Shown: positions 1 to 5,855 of the stretch, piece after piece
How positions within the stretch are numbered: the stretch's first letter is position 1
Layout: each line of letters starts with the position of its first letter
Translations under genes and position numbers: made by a program
From: Candidatus Bathyarchaeota archaeon
Lineage (GTDB): Archaea > Thermoproteota > Bathyarchaeia > Bathyarchaeales > Bathyarchaeaceae
Assembly: GCA_014859755.1 (NCBI GenBank)
Contig: JACUTO010000028.1
Coordinates: 1 to 13,619, forward strand
Direction: 5' to 3'
DNA: 13,619 bases
Notes under the pieces: generated by a model
Seen by the model: only the letters and a program-made list of their open reading frames with translations
What the model was told of the DNA's origin: nothing
The model's database searches: none

Positions 1-1
1 T

Positions 2-97
2 CCAGAGATGGCTCCGAAATTCGAGATAAACAGGCTCCTAGAAATATTCGATGTCTTGGAAAAACTGAAGAACGACAACAAAGGGACTAGGGCCTAA
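2..97 (+). CDS. 3' end of an unidentified gene (partial)
   Basis: An open frame enters from the left edge and stops with TAA at 95-97. It gives 31 residues ending in LKNDNKGTRA. The tail is charged and helical-looking (FEINRLLEIFDVLEKLK) and carries no motif I can assign to a family. The frame is open over its whole visible length, which is weak support on its own for so short a piece. It would converge on the possible minus-strand gene at 94-309, overlapping it by four bases. Confidence 0.45.
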   Translation, partial: PEMAPKFEINRLLEIFDVLEKLKNDNKGTRA

Positions 98-309
98 ATC
101 AATCGCGCTCCAAACTCATGTACAAGCCTTAAAAGCCCCCGTTCAAAATTTTCACCATTTCTCTTTTCCCATCGCCCTTTCTCTTCGATGAAAGGAATTT
201 GAAAGAACAAGATAGTTGCTCCCTTGAAAACCTTGAAATTTCCTTCGTATAGCGAAAATCCGCTTGTTGTATAGGTGGAGATAGGATAGTCGTCTTGCAT
301 CTGTGGCAT
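94..309 (-). CDS. Possible small protein, 71 aa, function unknown
   Basis: This open frame fills most of the gap between the partial gene and the acyl-CoA dehydrogenase. The product has a mixed composition with alternating hydrophobic stretches (GNFKVFKG, ATILFFQIPFI) and a charged C-terminal half, so it could be a small soluble alpha/beta protein. No family is recognised. The first ATG has no clear ribosome binding site. The fourth codon, ATG at 298-300, lies about 23-25 bases from a TATA-like box (314-325), so a leaderless transcript starting there and a 68-residue product are plausible. It is divergent from the acyl-CoA dehydrogenase and may share its promoter element. It could also be a chance frame; confidence is low. 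Confidence 0.4.
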   Translation of the reverse strand: MPQMQDDYPISTYTTSGFSLYEGNFKVFKGATILFFQIPFIEEKGRWEKRNGENFERGLLRLVHEFGARLI

Positions 310-313
310 TTGA

Positions 314-325
314 CAAAGGTTTAAG
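314..325. promoter_or_regulatory. TATA/BRE-like box, possibly bidirectional
   Basis: The sequence CAAAGGTTTAAG resembles an archaeal BRE plus TATA element. On the plus strand it predicts transcription starting near 348, about 19 bases before the acyl-CoA dehydrogenase ATG. Because TTTAA is nearly symmetric, the same box read on the minus strand predicts a start near 298, matching an internal ATG of the small gene there. Assigned by spacing only. Confidence 0.4.
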
Positions 326-366
326 TGTCTTCATAATCTAACTCATACTCTTCACGGTGTTTAGAA

Positions 367-1899
367 ATGGTGAAAAAATACCCTTGGTGGAACGAGAAAC
401 AGAAGAAACTTGCTGATGAGGCTAAGCAATTTGCGAACGAGAACATACCGCGGGGAGAAGAAATAGCCTGGACAAAAAAGTTTCCAGCTGACCTCATAAA
501 AGAAATTGGAAAAAGGGGCTGGTACGGAGCCATAATCCCGGAGGAACTTGGAGGAATAGACGTAGGCGTAACCGGCTGCTGCATCATAGCTGAAGAACTC
601 GCTCGTGTATGCTCTGCTCTAACAGACGCTTACGCCGTAACCATGTTCGGCGGTACAGAACAACTGCTTGCGTTCGGCAACGATGAACAGAAGAAAAGGT
701 GGCTGCCCAAAGTTGCCAAGGGCGAGTTGTTGGGAGCAGTCTGCATCACCGAGCCTAACGTAGGTTCTGACGCAGCTGGCATAGAGACAACAGCGACGCG
801 TGAGGGTGACGAGTACATTGTCAACGGCAAGAAAAGGTTCATAAGCAACGCAGGTCCAGCCGGAATCTATCTGGTGTATGCGAAGACAAGTGATCGTCCT
901 GAGGACAGAGCTAGGTATAAACATCTAAGCGCTTTAATCATTGAGAAAGACACACCTGGTTTCTCGGTTGAGAGGATAAACGAGCTTTCTGGGTGGTTAG
1001 GCTTTCCAAACGGGTATCTAGACTTTGACGATGTAAGGGTGCCTGTGGAAAATCGGCTGGCGAACGAGGGAGACGGTTGGAAGATACTTATGGACGGATT
1101 GAACTTCGAGAGAACCGTTTACAGCGCTCAAATTTTGGGTGTCATGCGAGAAGCCCTAAGATACGCTGTTGCCCATTCGCAGAGGCGAGTTCAATTTGGC
1201 ACACCAACCATCGACTTTCAAGTTAATCAGTTCAAAATCGCCGACATGATCGCGAGACTGAAAACAGCCCGTCTGCTTGTTTATCACGCAGCCCACCTGA
1301 TGGACATGAAGGAGGAGGCGATTCTGGAGGCAACCAACGCCAAGCTCTACGCGTCAGAGGCTTTCGAAGAACTTGTGAGCGACGCTGTTCAGGTGATGGG
1401 CGGAGACGGGTGGACAAAGTTCTATCCTGTTGAAAGCATGTCGAGGGATGCGAAGGTTAACACGATAGCTGCCGGAAGCAACGAGGTCATGAGGATAGTT
1501 CTCTACAGACAGGGACTGCGAGCCATGAGGGAAGAATTGAGAATGCCGCTCCGCCGCATACATGAAAAGTTGGGGGTTCCAATTTCAACCACTAAACCGT
1601 CGATCACACCAGAAGTTAACGAGAAAACGGTGCTCAACCTTCTGGCGGAAGATTACCGGGTTAATCCAGGCATATACATGAGGCGTGAGGACATGAAAGC
1701 TTGGCTGGCAGGTGTGAGCGATGATCAGCTTGACAAAGTGTTAACGTCTCTCGAAGCTGAAGGACTCGTGAAGTTGTACAGGGATAGACGGGGCGCCATC
1801 GTGCTGGCGAAGGCGACGTATGATGGGCTGAAGGAAGCGAAGCCGCTGGAACATTACAAGTGGTTCCCCGACTGGATAGATAAGGAACTGCTGTTCTAA
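367..1899 (+). CDS. Acyl-CoA dehydrogenase with winged-helix-like C-terminal extension
   Basis: An FAD-dependent acyl-CoA dehydrogenase that would oxidise an acyl-CoA to an enoyl-CoA, passing electrons to an acceptor such as ETF. Residues 1-390 hold the standard fold: the FAD/substrate segment CITEPNVGSD (126-135), the beta-domain W-G-F region (210-213), and the C-terminal FAD signature VMGGDGWTKFYPVE followed by RDAKV. The usual catalytic Glu in the YEGT motif is replaced: the equivalent stretch reads IAAGSNE (367-373). A Glu is present instead at residue 248 (GLNFER), the position used by isovaleryl-CoA and long-chain dehydrogenases. The protein is 510 residues against about 380 for the family. 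Residues 415-490 look like a winged-helix domain, with helices followed by the wing-like LVKLYRDRRGAIVLA. The start is ATG with GGTG at 356-359. The substrate is unknown; an alicyclic or aromatic-derived CoA ester is possible from the neighbouring genes. Confidence 0.93.
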   Translation: MVKKYPWWNEKQKKLADEAKQFANENIPRGEEIAWTKKFPADLIKEIGKRGWYGAIIPEELGGIDVGVTGCCIIAEELARVCSALTDAYAVTMFGGTEQLLAFGNDEQKKRWLPKVAKGELLGAVCITEPNVGSDAAGIETTATREGDEYIVNGKKRFISNAGPAGIYLVYAKTSDRPEDRARYKHLSALIIEKDTPGFSVERINELSGWLGFPNGYLDFDDVRVPVENRLANEGDGWKILMDGLNFERTVYSAQILGVMREALRYAVAHSQRRVQFGTPTIDFQVNQFKIADMIARLKTARLLVYHAAHLMDMKEEAILEATNAKLYASEAFEELVSDAVQVMGGDGWTKFYPVESMSRDAKVNTIAAGSNEVMRIVLYRQGLRAMREELRMPLRRIHEKLGVPISTTKPSITPEVNEKTVLNLLAEDYRVNPGIYMRREDMKAWLAGVSDDQLDKVLTSLEAEGLVKLYRDRRGAIVLAKATYDGLKEAKPLEHYKWFPDWIDKELLF

Positions 1900-1913
1900 A
1901 ATTCTTCACTACC

Positions 1914-1927
1914 CTTTCTATTTTTCT
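1914..1927 (+). terminator. T-rich putative terminator after acyl-CoA dehydrogenase
   Basis: The pyrimidine run CTTTCTATTTTTCT begins 15 bases after the TAA stop. Archaeal RNA polymerase stops at U-rich tracts without needing a hairpin, and none is evident here. Position and composition are the only support. Confidence 0.4.
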
Positions 1928-2014
1928 ACAATTTCTTGTCCACTTCTGTCAGTAGTCTTCACGTCATTCTTTTATTTTAGCAGAGATTTTCCTAAAGGAG
2001 GGGATTGCGAAGTA

Positions 2015-2836
2015 ATGATTGAAGTCAGCAGCTTCGAGGACGTAACTTGCATCAAGATGAGTCAAACAATGGGAGGAAAACCATTGTACTGGGTGGCCTG
2101 CTACTTGGTGGACGGTTTGTTGGTGGACACCGGAACGGTTCACGTCTCAGAGGAATTGACGCGGTTTCTGGAAGACAAAAAGGTTCAGAAGGTTGTCAAC
2201 ACCCACTACCACGAGGACCACGTAGGCAGCAACGCCGCGATTCAAAAGAAATTCGGCGTCGATATTTTCGCCCATCCGAAGGCCGTTCCGAAGATCAGCA
2301 AGCCTGCGAAACTGTTTCCATATCAGGAAATGGTGTGGGGGTACCCTGTTCCCTCCAAGACAAAGAAAATTGGCGAGAGAATAGATACAGAAAACTATCA
2401 ATTCGAAGTGTTACACACGCCTGGACATTGCGACGATCACATCTGCTTGTTCGAGCCCAGAAAAGCTTGGCTTTTTTCCGGCGACCTCTACGCTTCCGAA
2501 AAACCTAACGTTGCGCGTCCTGAGGAGAGGCAATGGGAAATAATCGCTTCCTTAAAGAAGGTTAGGGCGCTAAAGCCAAGAATTATGTTTCCGGCGTCTG
2601 GAAATGTTGTCACCGACGCTTCCGCAGTGCTGGATCGAACCCTCGTCTACCTTGAAAGTTTAGGCGAAAGAGTGCTGAGGCTACATGAGGAGGGTATGTC
2701 TGCCGCCGAGATTCGAGACGTGATCTTTGGACAAGAAGCTGCTGTATTGTTTGGGGGGCAGAAGCTACCTTTTCGCGACTTCACCAACGACCAATTCTCG
2801 ACAGAGAACCTTATCCGCTCGTTTTTGAAGAAATAA
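2015..2836 (+). CDS. Metallo-beta-lactamase-fold hydrolase
   Basis: A 273-residue MBL-fold protein of the glyoxalase II/LACTB2-like type, probably a zinc hydrolase acting on a thioester or other ester; the substrate cannot be told from sequence. The metal motif HYHEDH is at 64-69 (ligands H64, H66, D68, H69). TPGH gives H138 and SGD gives D157. The usual final histidine, in a PxHG motif near residue 195, is replaced: the stretch reads FPASGNVV, with Ser195 at the ligand position. C-terminal helices (HEEGMSAAEIRDVIFG) resemble the small domain of LACTB2-type proteins. A very strong ribosome binding site, AAAGGAGGGG at 1994-2003, fixes the ATG start. The neighbouring acyl-CoA dehydrogenase suggests, weakly, a CoA-thioester substrate. 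The gene is followed by a (GC)4 element. Confidence 0.88.
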   Translation: MIEVSSFEDVTCIKMSQTMGGKPLYWVACYLVDGLLVDTGTVHVSEELTRFLEDKKVQKVVNTHYHEDHVGSNAAIQKKFGVDIFAHPKAVPKISKPAKLFPYQEMVWGYPVPSKTKKIGERIDTENYQFEVLHTPGHCDDHICLFEPRKAWLFSGDLYASEKPNVARPEERQWEIIASLKKVRALKPRIMFPASGNVVTDASAVLDRTLVYLESLGERVLRLHEEGMSAAEIRDVIFGQEAAVLFGGQKLPFRDFTNDQFSTENLIRSFLKK

Positions 2837-2843
2837 AATCAAA

Positions 2844-2853
2844 TGCGCGCGCA
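2844..2853. repeat. (GC)4 palindrome TGCGCGCGCA, copy 1
   Basis: A perfect palindrome beginning 7 bases after the stop of the metallo-beta-lactamase-fold gene. It is identical to the copy at 7415-7424. It stands out in an AT-rich intergenic stretch and is followed by a small hairpin at 2864-2880. Confidence 0.75.
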
Positions 2854-2863
2854 AGGAACAAAA

Positions 2864-2880
2864 TCTCAAGAATTTTGAGA
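2864..2880 (+). other. Small hairpin in the 3' region of the MBL-fold gene
   Basis: TCTCAA (2864-2869) pairs perfectly with TTGAGA (2875-2880) around a five-base loop. It lies between the (GC)4 element and the FKBP promoter. It may be part of a transcript 3' end; pairing is seen, function is inferred. Confidence 0.35.
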
Positions 2881-2890
2881 AAATTTAAAT
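2881..2890 (+). promoter_or_regulatory. TATA-like box for FKBP gene
   Basis: AAATTTAAAT is centred about 47 bases before the FKBP start codon, predicting transcription from about 2912 and a roughly 20-base leader that contains the purine-rich AGGGGCGAGA (2921-2930) as a ribosome binding site. Confidence 0.45.
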
Positions 2891-2932
2891 GCGATTAATT
2901 TCCTTTGTGTTTGCATATTTAGGGGCGAGAAC

Positions 2933-3361
2933 ATGGCTGTTGCCAAAGAAAGCAGTAAAGTGAAAATTTTACTCGAAGGAAAGTTGGAAGACGGAACAGT
3001 TTTCGGTAAGACAGAGAAAGACAAACCCGTAGAGTTCATTGTTGGAGAAGGAAGAATGTTACCAAAAATAGAGAACGCAGTGAAGGGTATGAAAACTGGA
3101 GAAAAGAAGAGCATCAAATTAGAACCTGAAGATGCATTTGGTCCAAGGAGAGAGGATTTAGTTATGGATATACCAAGACATGCTATAACATTAGACAAGG
3201 AGCCAAAAGTCGGAGCTACTTTGTTGGTGAAATCACCAGAAGGAAGAACTTTTTCAGCAACCATAGTTAGAGTTGGAAAAGAAACGTTGAGGATAGATTT
3301 CAACTATCCACTGGCAGGAAAGAATGTGATAATAAACATCGAATTATTGAGCGTTGAATAA
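2933..3361 (+). CDS. FKBP-type peptidyl-prolyl isomerase / chaperone, SlyD-like
   Basis: A cytoplasmic 142-residue FKBP of the short archaeal, SlyD-like type, which assists folding by proline isomerisation and holds unfolded chains with its inserted domain. The FKBP core comes first (LLEGKLEDGTVFGKT, then FIVGEG and LEPEDAFG to residue 70), then an insert-in-flap domain at about 71-122, then the returning strands (IDFNYPLAGKNVIINIEL, 121-138). The family's FD pair (Asp37 of FKBP12) reads FG here (24-25), and the IxGWE/IPGFE segment reads LPKIE, so isomerase activity may be weak. The ATG start has a purine-rich leader. It is followed by a (GC)4 element and a hairpin. Family assignment is firm; activity is inferred. 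Confidence 0.93.
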   Translation: MAVAKESSKVKILLEGKLEDGTVFGKTEKDKPVEFIVGEGRMLPKIENAVKGMKTGEKKSIKLEPEDAFGPRREDLVMDIPRHAITLDKEPKVGATLLVKSPEGRTFSATIVRVGKETLRIDFNYPLAGKNVIINIELLSVE

Positions 3362-3366
3362 AATAT

Positions 3367-3376
3367 TGCGCGCGCT
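3367..3376. repeat. (GC)4 element, copy 2
   Basis: TGCGCGCGCT begins 5 bases after the FKBP stop codon. It differs from the perfect palindrome only in the last base. A hairpin follows at 3379-3395. Confidence 0.75.
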
Positions 3377-3378
3377 GG

Positions 3379-3395
3379 AACGGTAAAAGACCGTT
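3379..3395 (+). terminator. Hairpin downstream of FKBP gene, possible terminator
   Basis: AACGGT (3379-3384) pairs with ACCGTT (3390-3395) around AAAAG, followed by two further T residues. It sits directly after (GC)4 copy 2, as the hairpin at 2864-2880 follows copy 1. The T-tract is short, so a terminator role is tentative. Confidence 0.35.
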
Positions 3396-3464
3396 TTGGA
3401 AACTTGCGTACCAGTTTATGCGTGTGTTACTCCATAATTCATCTCTATGTTTATCCGATTTAGA

Positions 3465-3474
3465 CTTTTTAAAG
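3465..3474 (+). promoter_or_regulatory. TATA-like box for ribose-1,5-bisphosphate isomerase gene
   Basis: CTTTTTAAAG predicts transcription from about 3496, giving a leader of some 37 bases that contains GGTGG (3519-3523) before the TTG start at 3533. Confidence 0.4.
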
Positions 3475-3532
3475 GAATAACTACTTCTTTTACCCATAAA
3501 TAGAATATGACGCTGAATGGTGGAATTTCAAG

Positions 3533-4453
3533 TTGCAGAAATCCGTGTTACTTGCCGCAGAGAGAATAAAGAGGCTTGAAGTTCAGGGAGCCAGAAATGT
3601 GGCGATAACTGCGATAAAGGCTATTGAAGAAGAGGCAAAAGAATCCAAAGCAAAACAGAAAGGAGAGTTTCTGAGAGAGTTGTCAGAGGCTAAGGACATT
3701 CTGTTCGCTTCTAGGGAAACAGAACCCTTCATGAGAAATGCCATCCGGTACGTCATGCATGCGGTGGAAAAGAGTGACGAAAAGAAAGTCAAAGAACTAG
3801 TTGATTTGATTTCATCAGTTTCGAAACAGTTTCTAGAGAATCTTAAAAGGTCAAAAGAAGAAATCGCCAATATTGGTTCAAAAAGAATTCACTCATCTTC
3901 GAAGATTCTTACTCACTGCCACTCCTCAACCGTTAGTCATATGTTGAAAAGAGCCAAACGGGAAGGAAAATCATTTGAAGTTATCTGCACTGAGTCGAGA
4001 CCTGTTTTTCAAGGCAGAATTACTGCAAAGGAAATGTTGGATGCTGGAATCAAAACGACCTTAATCGTGGACTCAGCGGTACGATTCGTCATGAATGAAG
4101 TTGACCTCGTAGTCGTAGGAGCCGACGCCATAACCTCTGAAGGCAATGTCATAAACAAAATAGGAACGAGTGTGGTTGCACTCGCTGCGAGTGAAGCGAG
4201 AACACCGTTCTATGTGATATCGGAACTGTTGAAATTCGATCCTCTCACAATATATGGAGATTACGAGAAAATAGAGGAAAGGAGCTTCCGAGAGATTTGG
4301 GAAGAACCTCCGCAAGGCCTGATGATACGAAATCCAGCCTTCGATGTAACGAGGAGGGACTTCATCCACGGAATCATATGTGAAGAAGGAATTATATCGC
4401 CCCACTCAATAATTGAGGTGGTACGCAGAAGATACCCGTGGATATTTCAATAA
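3533..4453 (+). CDS. Ribose-1,5-bisphosphate isomerase (AMP pathway)
   Basis: Converts ribose 1,5-bisphosphate to ribulose 1,5-bisphosphate, the middle step of the archaeal AMP pathway. The 306-residue protein belongs to the eIF2B-alpha/MtnA-related family. Hallmarks are ILTHCHSST (125-133) with the catalytic Cys129, TESRPVFQGRITA (153-165), VDSAVR (179-184), GADAI with catalytic Asp198, NKIGT (208-212) and NPAFDVT near 267-273. These match the Thermococcus isomerase, whose Cys/Asp pair is known. Regulatory eIF2B subunits lack the Cys, so an enzyme is the better call. The start is TTG with GGTGG nine bases upstream; the frame has a stop at 3497-3499 and no in-frame ATG before residue 67, so TTG is needed to keep the N-terminal helical domain. 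It is convergent with RuBisCO, 13 bases between stops. Confidence 0.93.
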   Translation: MQKSVLLAAERIKRLEVQGARNVAITAIKAIEEEAKESKAKQKGEFLRELSEAKDILFASRETEPFMRNAIRYVMHAVEKSDEKKVKELVDLISSVSKQFLENLKRSKEEIANIGSKRIHSSSKILTHCHSSTVSHMLKRAKREGKSFEVICTESRPVFQGRITAKEMLDAGIKTTLIVDSAVRFVMNEVDLVVVGADAITSEGNVINKIGTSVVALAASEARTPFYVISELLKFDPLTIYGDYEKIEERSFREIWEEPPQGLMIRNPAFDVTRRDFIHGIICEEGIISPHSIIEVVRRRYPWIFQ

Positions 4454-4466
4454 CTCAAAATTAGTT
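4454..4466. terminator. Bidirectional AT-rich gap between convergent genes
   Basis: Only 13 bases (CTCAAAATTAGTT) separate the stop codons of the isomerase and RuBisCO genes. With TTTT just inside the RuBisCO end on one strand and AAAA on the other, both transcripts meet a short U-tract here. No hairpin is apparent. Confidence 0.3.
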
Positions 4467-5705
4467 TTAACTTCCCGCGGGTCTCGTTTCCCAAATCTCT
4501 AGTGCAGTTTGCAATTCTTTGTGAGTGTCAGCGTATTCTTTCAACGAGATGCCTTGCATGGTCGCATCCACTGCTTGCCTCATCGCCTTAGCCCCAGAGA
4601 CGGTTCCCTTCGGATGCCCATGTATACCTCCTCCCGCCTGAATGACGAAATCCTTTCCAAAAAAGTCGACCAAGGAAGGGACTAGACCTGGGTGAAGACC
4701 GCCGGATGCAACTGGCAACACCTTCTTCAAACCATCCATCTCGGTTCTGAGCGCGTCGCGATTCTCCAAAACTTCCTCCCTAGTCTCGAACATTTTCCCC
4801 ACAACCGTGCCAACATGAAGTTGATCTACGCCGACGATTCTTGCGAGTTTTGCAATGACACGCATCGAGATTCCGTGCTTAGGGTTTTTCGTGAAAGCCG
4901 CATGTCCGGCACGGTGTGCATGAATTATGAGGTCAAAATTTCGTTCGCGTATTGTTTGTAGTGCCGAGAAACCGCAGGTCAAAATATCTATCATTATGTA
5001 TTCTCCACCTTGATCTACAACAAACTGAGCTCTCTTCAGCATCTCCTTTGTTTCTGAAGTCACATTAACCATGTAGACTTTCCTTTCCCCAGTTTCCTCT
5101 TCGGCTCTGTCTCGACTTTCTAAAGTCTCTACAACACGATCGTGAAATGGATTAAACCGTTGGCTGCCAAGGTTTTCATCGTCTTTCACGATGTCACATC
5201 CTCCAACCCAAGCCTCGTAGGCAACCTCAGCATGGTCCTTCGTGTTCAAGCCCAATTTTGGCTTGATTATAGTTCCAACCAACGGTCTATCCTGAATTTT
5301 CAACAGTTTACGAATTCCATTGACGCCGTACTTGGGACCTTTGAAGCTTCGAACGAGTTTTGTTGGTAGGTGTATGTCGCTGAGTCTCAGATTTTTCAGA
5401 GCCTTCAAACCGAAGACGTTTCCAGCCACGCTACTTAAAATGTTGGGCATGTTGCCAGACTCAAACAATTCGATTGGGTAGGCTACGCGTATGTTTTTTC
5501 CGCTAATGCTGAAGACGTGTGCAGCGAGTTTTTCAATGTAAGGTTTTATGGTGGTGAGTTCTGTCCATGTTCCTATAGAACTCTCGGCAGCAATCCCTCC
5601 TGCTGCTTCCACCATACTAATATCCCTTGGTTCAACAAAGAAGTCGCAAATCACATCATCTGCTTTCGGTCTGTACGCGAGGTCAACAAAATCGGTATAT
5701 TTCAA
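4467..5705 (-). CDS. rbcL: Form III ribulose-1,5-bisphosphate carboxylase/oxygenase large subunit
   Basis: Carboxylates RuBP to two 3-phosphoglycerate as the last step of AMP-derived ribose salvage. Catalytic residues are all present: ESSIGTWT (41-48), Asn96 in GNVFGLKAL, GTIIKPKLGL (Lys148, Lys150), the activating GGCDIVKDDENLGS with carbamate Lys174, Asp176 and Glu177, HAHRAGHA (His264, Arg265), LHVGT (His297), loop-6 Lys304, VASGGLH (Ser334) and AGGGIHGHP. So this is a real carboxylase, not a RuBisCO-like protein. At 412 residues it is short, mainly because the stretch between Lys304 and Ser334 is about 15 residues shorter than in the Thermococcus enzyme. Loop 6 reads GKMFE rather than GKLEG/GKMEG. 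The start is TTG preceded by GGTGGTGAGG. The gene neighbours indicate form III, but III-a versus III-b needs a tree. Confidence 0.95.
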   Translation of the reverse strand: MKYTDFVDLAYRPKADDVICDFFVEPRDISMVEAAGGIAAESSIGTWTELTTIKPYIEKLAAHVFSISGKNIRVAYPIELFESGNMPNILSSVAGNVFGLKALKNLRLSDIHLPTKLVRSFKGPKYGVNGIRKLLKIQDRPLVGTIIKPKLGLNTKDHAEVAYEAWVGGCDIVKDDENLGSQRFNPFHDRVVETLESRDRAEEETGERKVYMVNVTSETKEMLKRAQFVVDQGGEYIMIDILTCGFSALQTIRERNFDLIIHAHRAGHAAFTKNPKHGISMRVIAKLARIVGVDQLHVGTVVGKMFETREEVLENRDALRTEMDGLKKVLPVASGGLHPGLVPSLVDFFGKDFVIQAGGGIHGHPKGTVSGAKAMRQAVDATMQGISLKEYADTHKELQTALEIWETRPAGS

Positions 5706-5718
5706 ACCTCACCACCAA

Positions 5719-5748
5719 CTTATTTAATGGTACACCAGATTATTTATG
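5719..5748. promoter_or_regulatory. Divergent promoter region, RuBisCO / AMP phosphorylase
   Basis: Two AT-rich boxes lie between the divergent genes: CTTATTTAAT (5719-5728) and ATTATTTATG (5739-5748). The second is well placed for both directions: minus-strand transcription near 5717, just upstream of the RuBisCO ribosome binding site, and plus-strand transcription near 5769, just before a 21-codon frame leading to AMP phosphorylase. Shared control of the two pathway genes is possible. Confidence 0.4.
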
Positions 5749-5775
5749 CAGTAACCTTCTGCGTGCGGTTTCAAG

Positions 5776-5841
5776 ATGGAAAGTGGATACGAAACAATAG
5801 AACCAGAAGAGTTCCATTCTGTTGATGAGCTTATAGATTAG
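5776..5841 (+). CDS. Possible 21-codon leader peptide ahead of AMP phosphorylase
   Basis: ATG at 5776 opens a 21-residue frame ending TAG at 5839-5841, 14 bases before the AMP phosphorylase ATG. The product is very acidic (MESGYETIEPEEFHSVDELI plus a final D). It starts about 7 bases after the transcription start predicted from the box at 5739-5748. It could be a translated leader, the relic of a longer gene, or chance; no family is recognised. Confidence 0.3.
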   Translation: MESGYETIEPEEFHSVDELID

Positions 5842-5855
5842 CGGATGGAAAAGCT

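Noticed and set aside
2866..3303. 145-codon open frame on the minus strand opposite FKBP
   Set aside because: It is a shadow of the well-supported FKBP gene, very rich in Ser, Phe and Leu as expected of an antisense reading.
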